From Candidatus Sulfuritelmatomonas gaucii (GTDB taxonomy: Bacteria; Acidobacteriota; Terriglobia; Terriglobales; Acidobacteriaceae): a stretch of 64,000 nt of DNA. The DNA is taken from positions 1 through 64,000 of the forward strand of contig OKRB01000024.1 of assembly GCA_900290245.1 (NCBI GenBank), written 5' to 3'. A program made the position numbers and the translations under genes. The notes below the pieces were generated by a model. The model saw only the letters and a program-made list of their open reading frames with translations. It ran no database searches and had not been told where the DNA came from. Positions 7,420 to 16,811 of this stretch are shown one piece after another (the stretch's first letter is position 1; every line of letters begins with the position of its first letter).

Positions 7420-9645
7420 ATGAGCAACAATTACGATCTTGACCGCCGATCCTTTCTCAAAGTGACCGTCCTCGCCGGCGGAGCCGTCGCCCTGGGACTC
7501 TACAAACAACCGTGGTCCGTCGCTCAGGAGCCAGGCCGGCGACCCGCCTTTGTCCCGGTTGCCTTCATCCGCATCGATCCCAGCGGCGTTGTCACTCTCA
7601 TGGCCAAGAATCCCGAGATCGGCCAGGGCGTCAAGACCATGCTGCCCATGCTGATCGCCGAAGAACTCGATGTCGATTGGAACGACGTGCGCATCGAGCA
7701 GGCCGACGTTCATCCGGAGCTCTTCGGGCCGCAGTTTGCCGGCGGCAGCACCGCAACTCCCATCAACTGGGATCCACTCCGTCGCGTTGGCGCCGCCTAC
7801 CGGCAGATGCTTGTCACCGCGGCCGCGCAAGCCTGGGGCGTCCCCGAATCCGAATGCACCACCAATTGCGGCAAAGTGCTGCACGCGAAATCGAGCCGCA
7901 TGGCACCCTACGGACAGCTCGCTGCAAAAGCCGCCACGCTCACCCCGCCTGACCTGAAGTCGGTGCATCTCAAAGATCCGAAGGACTACCGCATCATCGG
8001 CAAGTCGCACCCCAGCGTTGACAACCGCGCCATCGTCACCGGCAAACCGATCTTCGGCATCGATGTCAACTTACCTGGCATGCTTCACGCCGTCATCCAA
8101 CGATGCCCGGTCTTCGGCGGAAAAGTGAAGAGCGCCAATATTGACGATGTAAGCAAGCTTCCTGGCGTGCGCAAGGTGCTCGTCATTGAAGGCACGCTCT
8201 CCAGCGATTCGGTTGCAGGGTGGGAGCCAGGCATGGAATCCGGCGTGGCCATTCTCGCCGATTCGTGTTGGCAGGCCCAGAGCGCCCGCAAAAACCTCAA
8301 GGTCGAATGGGACTACGGCCGCGGTGCCAGCCAGAACAGCGATGACTTCACTAAGCGCGCCGCCGAGTTGCTGAAATCTGCTCCCGCTCATTCCGTACGA
8401 AGCTACGGGGATGCGGACGCAACACTAAAATCGGCGACCAAAGTTCTCGATGCCGTCTACGCCTATCCGTTCCTGGCCCACGGAACTCTCGAACCGCAGG
8501 ACACCACCGCCGCGTACAGCGACGGCAAAATGGAAATCTGGACCACCAGCCAGATGCCCGCCCAAGGTCAGGCCCTGGTCTCGCACGCGCTGGGCATTGA
8601 TCCCGCGAACATCACAGTGCACATGTGCCGCGCCGGCGGCGGTTTCGGCCGTCGCCTCATGAACGACTACATGGTCGAAGTTGCGTGGCTTGCAAAGCAG
8701 ATGGGCAAGCCGGTCAAGCTCGTCTGGTCGCGCGAAGACGACATCGCCCACGACGCCTATCGGCCCGGCGGCACCATCGGCCTCAAAGCGGGCGTCGATG
8801 CGCACGGCAGGCTCGTCGCCTGGAGCCAGCACCTCATCACCTTCGGTGAAGGAAAGACGCTCGTGCAGTCCGGCGATATCGGCGGCGACCAGTTCCCGGC
8901 CGGCCGTGTGCCCAACTATTCGCTGGGCATGAGCGCCATTCCGCTGTGGCTCCGCTGCGGGGCCTTGCGCGCTCCCGGCGACAACGCTTACGCCTTCGTG
9001 CAACAATCGTTCCTCGACGAGCTGGCCGCCGCCGCTGGCCGCGATTCTCTCGATTTCCAGCTCGAGATTCTGAACGCCGCTCCCGACCCCGGCACCAAAG
9101 TCGATCCGAACAATCCCGACCTGCTCAATCCCGAGCGCATGAAGGGCGTGCTCGAGCTCGTTGCCGAAAAATCCGGCTGGCGCAACCGCAGGAAATCACC
9201 CGGCCGCGGCATGGGATTGGGCGCCCATTTCTGCCATCTTGGCTACTTCGCCATGGTCGTTGAAGTCAGCGTCGACAGCCAGAATCGCGTCACGGTGCAC
9301 CACGTGTGGGCCGCGGGAGACATCGGCAGCCAGATCATCAATCCCGCAGCCGCGGAAAGCCTGTGCTGTGGCGGCATCATCGAAGGTCTCAGCCACATGC
9401 AGCAGGAGATCACTCTGACCAACGGCCATGTGGACCAGGCCAACTACCATCAGCATCCCATGCTGCGCATGCGCCAAACCCCGGCCATCGAAATCTTCTG
9501 GCGCAAAAGTGAGTTCCCGCCCACCGGCCTGGGCGAGCCAGCGTTGCCCCCGATCCTGCCCGCGGCTGCCAACGCCATCTTCGCCGCAACCGGAAAGCGC
9601 ATTCGCACCCTGCCGCTGATGAGGAGCGGATTCAGCTTTGCGTAA
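7420..9645 (+). CDS. Molybdopterin-binding subunit of xanthine dehydrogenase family (IorB-like)
   Basis: 741 residues with a twin-arginine signal near the N-terminus (DRRSFLKVTVLAGGAVALG), so the complex is folded in the cytoplasm and exported to the periplasm, with the small subunit carried along. Catalytic landmarks are GGGFGRRL in the cofactor-binding half and PTGLGEPALPP near the end, which holds the active-site Glu. The protein hydroxylates an aldehyde or N-heterocycle using water. The ribosome site GGAGGG precedes ATG 7420. The natural substrate is unknown. Confidence 0.92.
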   Translation: MSNNYDLDRRSFLKVTVLAGGAVALGLYKQPWSVAQEPGRRPAFVPVAFIRIDPSGVVTLMAKNPEIGQGVKTMLPMLIAEELDVDWNDVRIEQADVHPELFGPQFAGGSTATPINWDPLRRVGAAYRQMLVTAAAQAWGVPESECTTNCGKVLHAKSSRMAPYGQLAAKAATLTPPDLKSVHLKDPKDYRIIGKSHPSVDNRAIVTGKPIFGIDVNLPGMLHAVIQRCPVFGGKVKSANIDDVSKLPGVRKVLVIEGTLSSDSVAGWEPGMESGVAILADSCWQAQSARKNLKVEWDYGRGASQNSDDFTKRAAELLKSAPAHSVRSYGDADATLKSATKVLDAVYAYPFLAHGTLEPQDTTAAYSDGKMEIWTTSQMPAQGQALVSHALGIDPANITVHMCRAGGGFGRRLMNDYMVEVAWLAKQMGKPVKLVWSREDDIAHDAYRPGGTIGLKAGVDAHGRLVAWSQHLITFGEGKTLVQSGDIGGDQFPAGRVPNYSLGMSAIPLWLRCGALRAPGDNAYAFVQQSFLDELAAAAGRDSLDFQLEILNAAPDPGTKVDPNNPDLLNPERMKGVLELVAEKSGWRNRRKSPGRGMGLGAHFCHLGYFAMVVEVSVDSQNRVTVHHVWAAGDIGSQIINPAAAESLCCGGIIEGLSHMQQEITLTNGHVDQANYHQHPMLRMRQTPAIEIFWRKSEFPPTGLGEPALPPILPAAANAIFAATGKRIRTLPLMRSGFSFA

Positions 9646-9699
9646 GATGGAGCACGCTAATTCAACAACCCCGGCAGAGTGCACCGAAAATGGAATCTC

Positions 9700-10485
9700 A
9701 TGACTAAGAGGGCTCTACAGTGCATCCTGATCGGAGTGCTCGCGTTAACAGCAGCCGGATGCCGCGGCCCTTCGCTCGACTGGAACGGCACATGGAAGCT
9801 GGACCCGGCCAGGAGCAACATTCCCGGACCGACGCTTACACTTTCGCTTACCCCAGACGGCATGTTCTACAGTTCGGGCCGGAGTGGCTCGGCGAAGTTT
9901 CGTTGCGACGGCAAGGCATACCAGGCGGCGGAAACTCTGACTGCCTTTTGCACGCAAAAGAACAGTTCTGATCTGGAAATCACGACCTTCAGGAACGGTT
10001 CGAAAGCGGGCGTCTCCCACTGGCAGTTGTCCTCCAATGGAAAGATGTTGACGGTGGATTCGGAGATCTTTCAACCGGACAGATCGCCAAAACCGAAAGA
10101 GACTCACTTTACGCGCACTTCCGGATCGAGCGGCTTCACTGGCGGCTGGAGAAATGTGAATCCGTTTGACGGGCTGGCTTCGATACTGCAGATAAGCATG
10201 GGGAGTAACGCACTGCACTATTCCTATCCGGAGAAGGACATTCACGCAGACGCCTTTATTGACGGCACCGATGCAGCCATACAAGACCCTTCAGTTTCCG
10301 CCGGGGCGACGGTTTCACTCAGAGAGCGCGGTCCACGAGAGTTCAGCGTAACAACGAAACTGAACGGCCGAGCCACAAACGCGGGATATTGGCAAATCAG
10401 TGCAGACGGACGCTCGCTGACCGACTCGTATTGGGAACCCGGCAGGCCGAACGAAAAGGCCGTGCTAGTGTACGAGAAACAGTAG
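9700..10485 (+). CDS. Putative lipoprotein with WNGTWKLD repeats
   Basis: The start at ATG 9700 gives a clean lipoprotein signal: basic MTKR, a hydrophobic core and the lipobox LTAAGC. The mature part contains WNGTWKLDPARSN and a second related segment starting GGWRNVNPFDG, each about 110 residues and beta-rich, resembling lipocalin-like 'WxGtWkLd' domains common in Acidobacteriota. The function is unknown. It follows the molybdenum hydroxylase by 54 bases on the same strand, but no functional link can be shown. Confidence 0.7.
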   Translation: MTKRALQCILIGVLALTAAGCRGPSLDWNGTWKLDPARSNIPGPTLTLSLTPDGMFYSSGRSGSAKFRCDGKAYQAAETLTAFCTQKNSSDLEITTFRNGSKAGVSHWQLSSNGKMLTVDSEIFQPDRSPKPKETHFTRTSGSSGFTGGWRNVNPFDGLASILQISMGSNALHYSYPEKDIHADAFIDGTDAAIQDPSVSAGATVSLRERGPREFSVTTKLNGRATNAGYWQISADGRSLTDSYWEPGRPNEKAVLVYEKQ

Positions 10486-10530
10486 CCAACGGAAAATCAA
10501 GTCCATCGCCCCCGATGCCATACTGATTCC

Positions 10531-11325
10531 ATGCAGTCTGCCCACCCTGACGCCGAACTCCACGACACCGCGATTCTTGATCAATTCACGCGCCAGGCCG
10601 AACCCTTCGCGCAGCGCCACGGCTACAGCAAGGATCCCATGCTCGACCTGATGGCCGAGTGCGCCGCGGTTCAGCCGAATCAAGCGGTATTCGACGTTGC
10701 CTGCGGGCCCGGCATCATCTCCTGCTTCTTCGCCAAGCGCGCCGGCCACGTCACCGGCCTCGACTTCGTTCCCGCCATGCTCGACCGCGCGCGCCGCTAT
10801 CAGGCCGAGCAGCAGGTCCATAACGTCGCCTGGCGACTCGGCTCTTCCACCAATCTCCCGTTTCCCGACAGCGCCTTCGATTGTGTAGTGACACGCTTTT
10901 CGTTCCACCACTTCCTTGAGCCACTTGTCGCTCTGCGCGAGATGAAGCGAGTCACCAAGCCCGGCGGCACCGTGCTCGTTTGCGACGTCGCGCCCAGTGC
11001 CGCAACCCAGGCCGCCTTCAATCACTGGGAGATTCTGCGCGATCCCTCGCACACTCGCGCTCTCACGCTCGCCGAATTCGAAGCATTGGGCGACTCCGCC
11101 GGCCTCACGCTCCGCCGCAAAGAAAACTGCCGCCTCGATCGCGACCTCGAAGAATTGCTCTCAGGCTCCTTCCCCAATCCCGGCGACGCTGACCGCATCC
11201 GCGCCCTCTTCGAGGCTGACATTCGCTCCGGCACCGACACGCTTGGAATCGCCGCCCGCCGGGAAAGCGGCGCAATTCACCTGACCTACCCGGTCGTCGT
11301 CCTTGCCTGGCAAAAGCCCGCCTAA
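10531..11325 (+). CDS. Class I SAM-dependent methyltransferase (UbiE-like)
   Basis: 264 residues. The SAM-binding motif I is AVFDVACGPGIISCFFA around residues 52-67, then HVTGLDFVPAMLDRAR (motif II) and FDCVVTRFSFHHFLEP (post I/motif III region), with REMKRVTKPGGTVLVCDVAP as the classical strand 5 motif. It belongs to the Methyltransf_11/UbiE-type group acting on small molecules; the acceptor is not determinable. It stands alone between a lipoprotein gene and msrP. Confidence 0.88.
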   Translation: MQSAHPDAELHDTAILDQFTRQAEPFAQRHGYSKDPMLDLMAECAAVQPNQAVFDVACGPGIISCFFAKRAGHVTGLDFVPAMLDRARRYQAEQQVHNVAWRLGSSTNLPFPDSAFDCVVTRFSFHHFLEPLVALREMKRVTKPGGTVLVCDVAPSAATQAAFNHWEILRDPSHTRALTLAEFEALGDSAGLTLRRKENCRLDRDLEELLSGSFPNPGDADRIRALFEADIRSGTDTLGIAARRESGAIHLTYPVVVLAWQKPA

Positions 11326-11433
11326 TCTCCGCGGCTGATGCACCTTTTCATCGTGTCAACGGCCTGCTTGTAACTTCAGCGCCCGCCCAGGTGTCTAATA
11401 GATGCAACGGGGCTCCCCAGGCGAGGTCACGCG

Positions 11434-12417
11434 ATGCTCATTGGCAAACCGCCCGACATTCCCTCTTCTGAAATCACGTCACGCGACGCGTACTTTCGCT
11501 ATCTCTCGCGTCGCCGCTTCTTCAAAGGCGCTGCCGCTACGGGCGTCGCGGCCATCGGCGCCGAGCGCATCGCGCAGCTCGTCTCGCCGCGCACCGCCGT
11601 CCACGCCGGAACCAAGTTGCAGACGGTCCCCAGCCCGCTGACCACCACCGGCGAGCAACTCACCAGTCTCGAAGACATCACGCACTACAACAACTACTAT
11701 GAATTCGGCGTCGACAAAGGCGACCCCGCTCGCAATGCCGGTCGTTTACCCACGAGCCCGTGGAATATCAAAGTCGAAGGCAAAGTCGCCAAGCCGCTCA
11801 CATTCTCACTTGATGACCTGCTCAAGCTGCATCCCCTCGAAGATCGTGTCTATCGCCATCGCTGCGTTGAAGCGTGGAGCATGGTGATCCCCTGGATCGG
11901 CTATTCGCTCTCGGAATTCATCAAGCAGTGCCAGCCGCTCCCCAGCGCCAAATACGTTCAGTTCCTCTCCTACTACAACTCGGGTGTCGAGCCCTGGGCC
12001 GCGCGACAAACCAACATCTACTGGCCCTACTCCGAAGGTCTGCGCATGGATGAAGCCATGAATCCGCTCACCCTCCTCACCTTCGGTCTCTACGGCGAAA
12101 CGCTTCCCAATCAGGATGGCGCGCCCGTCCGCATCGTCGTCCCCTGGAAATACGGATTCAAATCCGCCAAATCGATTGTCACTGTCAAGTTCGTCGAAAA
12201 GGAGCCGCATACCACGTGGAACGATCAGGCGCCCGACGAATACGGCTTCTACTCCAACGTCAATCCCAACCGCGACCATCCGCGCTGGAGCCAGAAAACC
12301 GAGCGCCGCATCGGCCTCCCGTTCTACGAGCAGCGCCGCACCACGCTCATGTTCAACGGATACGCCGACCAGGTCGCATCTCTATACCAGGGCATGAACC
12401 TGATGAAAGACTTCTGA
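11434..12417 (+). CDS. msrP: Protein-methionine-sulfoxide reductase catalytic subunit MsrP (YedY)
   Basis: 327 residues with a Tat signal (YLSRRRFFKGAAATGVAAIG), so the molybdenum enzyme is exported to the periplasm. The conserved RHRCVEAWSMVIPWIGY segment carries the molybdenum-ligating Cys 144. APVRIVVPWKYGFKSAKSIV is also diagnostic. It repairs oxidised methionines in periplasmic proteins with electrons from the quinone pool through MsrQ, whose gene follows after a 215-base gap containing two hairpin repeats. Confidence 0.95.
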   Translation: MLIGKPPDIPSSEITSRDAYFRYLSRRRFFKGAAATGVAAIGAERIAQLVSPRTAVHAGTKLQTVPSPLTTTGEQLTSLEDITHYNNYYEFGVDKGDPARNAGRLPTSPWNIKVEGKVAKPLTFSLDDLLKLHPLEDRVYRHRCVEAWSMVIPWIGYSLSEFIKQCQPLPSAKYVQFLSYYNSGVEPWAARQTNIYWPYSEGLRMDEAMNPLTLLTFGLYGETLPNQDGAPVRIVVPWKYGFKSAKSIVTVKFVEKEPHTTWNDQAPDEYGFYSNVNPNRDHPRWSQKTERRIGLPFYEQRRTTLMFNGYADQVASLYQGMNLMKDF

Positions 12418-12471
12418 ACCTGCGAACTGGCGCCGCGCCAACTCGCTAACCTGCCGGCGTGCTGACTCGCC

Positions 12472-12590
12472 TGGGTGCCCCATCCTGGCTCTGCTAGGGT
12501 GGGATTTCAGTCCAAACTTCGCTTGGGCGGATTATCGTGATTGGGTGCCCCACCCTCGCGGCGTCTTTGTTCTTGCCGCTAGGGTGGGAT
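12472..12590. repeat. Two copies of a GGGTGCCCCA(C/T)CCT hairpin repeat
   Basis: Copy 1 (12472-12505) and copy 2 (12542-12590) both start TGGGTGCCCCA and end CTAGGGTGGGAT; CCCCACCCT pairs with AGGGTGGG across a 6-25 base centre. They look like REP/BIME-type dispersed palindromes placed between msrP and msrQ, where they could dampen read-through or protect the mRNA end. A related palindrome lies inside dusB near 36800. Confidence 0.7.
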
Positions 12591-12632
12591 AACCCGAGCT
12601 CAATCATCGCCTAACTCTCAACTCGATCACTT

Positions 12633-13253
12633 ATGAACCGTTCAACGACTGTCCTGCTCAAAACCGCCGTCTGGATCGCCTGCCTGGTGCCCGTCGCTCG
12701 CCTCGTTTGGGGCGCCATCACCAACAACCTCGGCCCCGACCCCACGGCCACCATCGCGTTCTCCACCGGACTCGCCACGCTGCGCCTGCTCACCATTACC
12801 CTGGCTATCTCGCCGGTGCGCCGTCTGTCGGCGCGCTTGGTCTGGCTCGTCAAGTTCCGCCGCTTGCTCGGCTTGTTCGCTTTCTTTTACGCCACACTCC
12901 ACATGCTCACTTACGTCGGCCTCTATGCCGGCTTCAGTCTCAACGCCATGTTCGCTGACGTCGCCAAGCGCCGTTTCATCACCATGGGCGTCTCCGCCTA
13001 CCTGCTGCTTCTGCCTCTCGCTCTTACTTCCACGACATGGTCCATCCGCAAGCTCGGCGGCAAAAATTGGAATCGCCTGCACCGCCTCATCTACCTTGCC
13101 GCAATCTGCGGAGTCATCCACTATTGGTGGCAAGTCAAGACCGGCGTTCTCACGCCCATCACCATCACGGTCATTGTCGGCGTGCTTTTGCTCGCGCGAC
13201 CGGTGCTGGCCTTCCTTCAGCGCCGCAAGTCACGCGCCGTCGTAACTGCCTGA
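12633..13253 (+). CDS. msrQ: MsrQ (YedZ) heme-binding membrane subunit
   Basis: 206 residues with about six transmembrane helices in the ferric-reductase-like fold. Typical parts are RLVWGA, TGLATLRLLTITLAISPVRR, LVKFRRLLGLFAFFYATLHM (His heme ligand) and KNWNRLHRLIYLAAICGVIH (two further His). It transfers electrons from quinol through b-type hemes to MsrP in the periplasm. The pairing with msrP directly upstream settles the call. Confidence 0.94.
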   Translation: MNRSTTVLLKTAVWIACLVPVARLVWGAITNNLGPDPTATIAFSTGLATLRLLTITLAISPVRRLSARLVWLVKFRRLLGLFAFFYATLHMLTYVGLYAGFSLNAMFADVAKRRFITMGVSAYLLLLPLALTSTTWSIRKLGGKNWNRLHRLIYLAAICGVIHYWWQVKTGVLTPITITVIVGVLLLARPVLAFLQRRKSRAVVTA

Positions 13254-13342
13254 GCCGCCAGCCCGCCTTCGACGCGACCCGTCTGTCTTTCAACGCGAAT
13301 ACGATATCCCGAGGTTGCATCGACAGTTCTAAAAGCAGAGGC

Positions 13343-13369
13343 CCGCTGCAAAATTGGAGCTTGCAGCGG
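13343..13369. terminator. Hairpin between msrQ and the convergent binding-protein gene
   Basis: CCGCTGCAA and TTGCAGCGG form a perfect 9-bp stem around a 9-base loop, 90 bases after msrQ and 80 bases after the end of the opposing gene. No strong T-run follows on either strand, so a bidirectional terminator role is plausible but not certain. Confidence 0.45.
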
Positions 13370-13449
13370 ACCCCTGGCCATCGAGTACGTCGCGTCTCCG
13401 ATGATTGAACTCCGCGACACCCTGGCTCACCCGCGCCTTCGCTTCAAAT

Positions 13450-14601
13450 TCAGGCGGTAAACACCCTCTCCGCTTCCTTCTCGTCCACCATCCGCTCTTT
13501 TGGATCGATCACCCCCAGGTCCTTCACAACGTTGAACACGCCATTCTTCGCCTGCGCAATGTACATGTTCATCCGCGCGTGGTGTTGTTCAGGCACCATT
13601 TCAGCCGGCCCTCCTGGTCCCTCGGCGATCTTTGCGTGATCCAGAGCTTTGATCACCTCTTCCTGGTTGAGCGATCCCGCCTCTTTCACGGCAGCTTCCC
13701 ACAGCCGCAGCCCCCGATACATCCCTGAACACGCGCTGCCTGCGGTGAACCTTGCATTGCCCGGAAAAAGCCTGTCGTACTCATCGGTCAGTTGCTTGCT
13801 GAACGGATCGCTGATGTTGCGGTAGTAGTCGAGGCAGCTATACAGGCCCTCCACGTGTGCCGCCGGCGCCATGTTCAAAAAGTTTTCGTCGAAGTAGGTG
13901 CACACCAAGTGTCCGCCCCGCTTCGCAAAGCCGGAGTTGTGGAGCTGTTCAAAGAACGGCACCACCCCGGGCGGCACGATCGTATTGAATACGACCTCTG
14001 CGCCGCTCGACGCGATCCTGGCGACCGTCTCGCGATAGTCCGCGTGATCCAGCGGAAAGTACTCTTCTCCCACGATCGAGCCGCCGCGCGCCTCCACCAG
14101 CTCGCGCACCTTTCTGTTCATCGTGTGCGGCCAGATATAGTCCGCCGACGGCAAATAGAACTTCTTCGCCCCCGTCTTCCGCATCAGCCACGGAATCAGC
14201 GGATCCAGCTGCTGCGCCGGCACCGGGCCCGTGCAGAAGATCAGCGGGTCCGATTCCCCTCCCTCGTATTGCTCCGGGTAGACGTATAGCGTCTTCCCCT
14301 TCTCCACCGCCGGCCCTTTGATCGCCTGCCGCGTCGAGCTGTAAATCCCGCCGAAGATCACATCCACGTGATCCTGCTCCACGAGCTTGGTTGCTTTCGC
14401 TGCCGCCACGCTGTCCGTCGTCGCGCCGTCCTCGAGGTACAGCTCGACCTTCCGTCCCAACAATCCGCCCTTTGCGTTGATGTCGTCGATCACCATTCTG
14501 GCCACGTTCGCGTCGGCGATGCCCGCAAACGACAGCGGTCCCGTCTGCTCCGCGATAACCCCCACCTTGATTCGCCGGCTGACTCCATTTGTTTCCTTCA
14601 T
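13450..14601 (-). CDS. Leaderless amide/urea-type substrate-binding protein (AmiC/FmdD/UrtA group)
   Basis: 383 residues from ATG 14601, behind GAGGAGGGAA. It is a type I periplasmic-binding fold of the short-chain amide/urea group: KVGVIAEQTGPLSFAGIADA, RMVIDDINAKGGLLGRKVEL, ATKLVEQDHVDVIFGGIYSS and YIWPHTMNRKVRELVEARGG. Family members in ABC uptake systems carry an export signal; this one starts MKETNGVSRRIKVGVIAEQT with no hydrophobic leader, and no permease or ATPase genes are nearby. That resembles AmiC, a cytoplasmic ligand sensor of the amidase operon. It is divergent from the HD-GYP/LuxR gene, which may be its partner. Confidence 0.8.
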   Translation of the reverse strand: MKETNGVSRRIKVGVIAEQTGPLSFAGIADANVARMVIDDINAKGGLLGRKVELYLEDGATTDSVAAAKATKLVEQDHVDVIFGGIYSSTRQAIKGPAVEKGKTLYVYPEQYEGGESDPLIFCTGPVPAQQLDPLIPWLMRKTGAKKFYLPSADYIWPHTMNRKVRELVEARGGSIVGEEYFPLDHADYRETVARIASSGAEVVFNTIVPPGVVPFFEQLHNSGFAKRGGHLVCTYFDENFLNMAPAAHVEGLYSCLDYYRNISDPFSKQLTDEYDRLFPGNARFTAGSACSGMYRGLRLWEAAVKEAGSLNQEEVIKALDHAKIAEGPGGPAEMVPEQHHARMNMYIAQAKNGVFNVVKDLGVIDPKERMVDEKEAERVFTA

Positions 14602-14723
14602 GACATTCCCTCCTCTGAAATGCTGGTTGCGTGTGAATCGGCGCTGACCTCCCTGAAAGCCGCGGCTCTGCGCCGAATAACTTCCGCGCTTTCGTCGATT
14701 CCGAACTTTCTCCTTGACCACCC

Positions 14724-16355
14724 TTGGTAAATCGTGTTCGATTGAGTACCAGTAATACCCCCACAATTTGGGCCCCCGCATCGGGAGAGTTCCCCATTTT
14801 TGCCAAACAGCTTCGTTTAGGTGAATTCGTCGCCACGCTGGCCCTGGCGCAGGACAACGCCTTTGGCCAGCCGCTGGAGTCACAGCTCCGCTCCTGCCTG
14901 CTCGCCGCGTGGATCTGCGATGCCGCCGGATTCGAAAAGCCAGTGCGCGACACCGTCTACTGGGTCGCGCTTCTGCGCTACATCGGCTGCACCGGCCACG
15001 CCCACGAAGTGGCCACCGCCTTCGGCGACGAAATTGCCATCCGCGCCCAGACCCTCGTCCACGACGCCGCAAATCCCGCCGAGGTCATGCACGATGTGGT
15101 CGCCTTCGCCACCGCCGGCCGCACCAAAGAGGAGTCCGAGCAAATTGTCCGCATGATTCAGCAAACTGCTCACGAGTGGGCGGTGCACAATTTCAAATCC
15201 GGATGCGAAGTTGCCGACATGCTCGCGCAACGTCTCGACTTCGGCTCCGATGTTCGCGATGCATTGCGCTTCACCTTCGAGCGCTGGAACGGCAACGGGT
15301 TTCCCACCCACGCCAGCGGCCAAGCCATCCCGCTGCCCATGCGCGTCGTGCACCTCAGTCAGGACATGGAGGCGATTGGCCGCCTCTTCTCGCCGGCCAA
15401 GGCCATCGACGCCGCCCGCGATCGCCGCGACCGCACCTACGATCCCGCACTCGCCGACGTCTTCGTCGCCCACGGATCAGCCTGGTTCGACAAGCTCGCC
15501 AAAACCGAACCATGGGATGCCGTGCTCGATCTCGAGCCGGAACCGCGGCGCCTGCTCAACGGCGAAGCCCTCGACAACGCTCTCACCGTTGCGGCGGACT
15601 TTATCGATATGAAATCGCCCTACATGGGTGGACACAGCCGGCGATGCGCGCAGTTGAGCGCCGACGCCGCCCGGGTGCTTGGCCTGACCGATGACGCAGT
15701 CACCACCGTCCGCAGGGCAGCGCTGGTTCACGACTTCGGCACCACCGCCGTGTCGAACTCCATCCTCGATAAGCGTGGCCCGCTCACTCGCGCGGAATTC
15801 GATCGCGTCGAGCTTCACCCCATGCTGACCGACCAGATGCTGCGCCGTTCGGCAGCGCTCGCGGCGCTGAACCCGGTCGCCTCAGCGCACCACGAAAAGT
15901 GTGATGGTTCCGGCTACCACAGGCGTGTCCACGCCGATCACGGCGATCCCGCCGCATGCGTGCTGGCCGCGACAGAAATCTATGTCGGCATGACAAGCGA
16001 CCGCGCCGACCGTGCATCCTTCACCGCCGAGGCCGCCGCAGCCGAACTGCGCCGCCTCGCCTCCCGGGGTGTGCTCGATCTTCGCGCAACCAACTCTGTG
16101 CTCGAAGCTGCGGGTCATGGCGATTCAAAAGCCCCCGCACCCAGCCGGCCCAAAAATCCTGGCGGGCTCTCCCATCGCGAAGTCGATGTGCTGCGCCTCG
16201 CCGCCAGGGGACTCACCACGCAGGAGATCGCTGACCGCCTCTTCATCTCGCCCAAAACCGCCGATCACCACATCCAGCACATCTACAACAAAATCACTGT
16301 ATCCACGCGCGCCGCCGCCGCTCTCTGGGCCATGCAAAACGCCGTCATTCAGTGA
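14724..16355 (+). CDS. Tandem HD-GYP-type domains with C-terminal LuxR HTH
   Basis: 543 residues from a TTG at 14724. The first half (about 20-240) is a degenerate HD-GYP copy: it keeps FERWNGNGFP but lacks the HHE pair. The second half (about 285-460) has GGHSRRCAQLS, VHDFGTTAVSNSIL and AHHEKCDGSGYH, close to HDxGK and HHExxDGxGYP, so it may hydrolyse a cyclic dinucleotide, though with His in place of Pro. The last 65 residues are a LuxR HTH (LSHREVDVLRLAARGLTTQE). It probably links a small-molecule or c-di-nucleotide state to transcription. It is divergent from the binding-protein gene with 122 bases between starts. Confidence 0.82.
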   Translation: MVNRVRLSTSNTPTIWAPASGEFPIFAKQLRLGEFVATLALAQDNAFGQPLESQLRSCLLAAWICDAAGFEKPVRDTVYWVALLRYIGCTGHAHEVATAFGDEIAIRAQTLVHDAANPAEVMHDVVAFATAGRTKEESEQIVRMIQQTAHEWAVHNFKSGCEVADMLAQRLDFGSDVRDALRFTFERWNGNGFPTHASGQAIPLPMRVVHLSQDMEAIGRLFSPAKAIDAARDRRDRTYDPALADVFVAHGSAWFDKLAKTEPWDAVLDLEPEPRRLLNGEALDNALTVAADFIDMKSPYMGGHSRRCAQLSADAARVLGLTDDAVTTVRRAALVHDFGTTAVSNSILDKRGPLTRAEFDRVELHPMLTDQMLRRSAALAALNPVASAHHEKCDGSGYHRRVHADHGDPAACVLAATEIYVGMTSDRADRASFTAEAAAAELRRLASRGVLDLRATNSVLEAAGHGDSKAPAPSRPKNPGGLSHREVDVLRLAARGLTTQEIADRLFISPKTADHHIQHIYNKITVSTRAAAALWAMQNAVIQ

Positions 16356-16534
16356 GTCGCCCGCCCTTCAAACTTTTTCACGAAACGCACAAGGCATGCC
16401 GCGTATAGCCGCGGTCGGTTAACCGCATACTCAAACGTTCATGGTGGTAGCGGAAGTGTGGCCAACAATCGTCCCGGAATCTGAGTTGTACTCTCGTATC
16501 AGGTCCTTGATCCTTTAGCCTGCGAGATCACTCT

Positions 16535-16786
16535 ATGACCACTGTTCGAATCTCCGGAGGAGTCGTACATAACCTTCCGGCTGATCTCCGAAAGGCGCTC
16601 GCGTCCGACGCGGAGGCGCTGGCGGCTTGGGAAGACATAACGCCGCTCGCCCGCAACGAGTGGATCTGCTGGACCATCTCCGTCAAGAAGGATGAGACAA
16701 GGCGGCAGCATGTCGAAAGGGTGTGCTCAGAGCTCAAAGAAGGGATGCGGCGGCCGTGCTGCTGGCCGGGCTGTCCGCATCGATGA
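16535..16786 (+). CDS. YdeI/OmpD-associated (OmdA-like) small protein
   Basis: 83 residues matching the C-terminal part of the YdeI/OmdA family: AAWEDITPLARNEWICWTIS, then an RRxxHVERVCSEL helix and the conserved ending GMRRPCCWPGCPHR. Family members are small cytoplasmic proteins linked to peptide or bacteriocin resistance, with no clear mechanism. It starts at the ATG at 16535, and the DUF1905-like partner domain found in longer members is absent. Confidence 0.75.
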   Translation: MTTVRISGGVVHNLPADLRKALASDAEALAAWEDITPLARNEWICWTISVKKDETRRQHVERVCSELKEGMRRPCCWPGCPHR

Positions 16787-16811
16787 GAGCTCTTCAGCCG
16801 CGCCCGCATCA

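Noticed and set aside
12642..13133. Acidic minus-strand frame opposite msrQ
   Set aside because: A shadow of msrQ with Glu/Gly/Asp-rich composition; no independent support.
14602..15072. Long N-terminal extension of the binding protein
   Set aside because: It is very Arg-rich, overlaps the divergent regulator gene, and a good ribosome site precedes the ATG at 14601.
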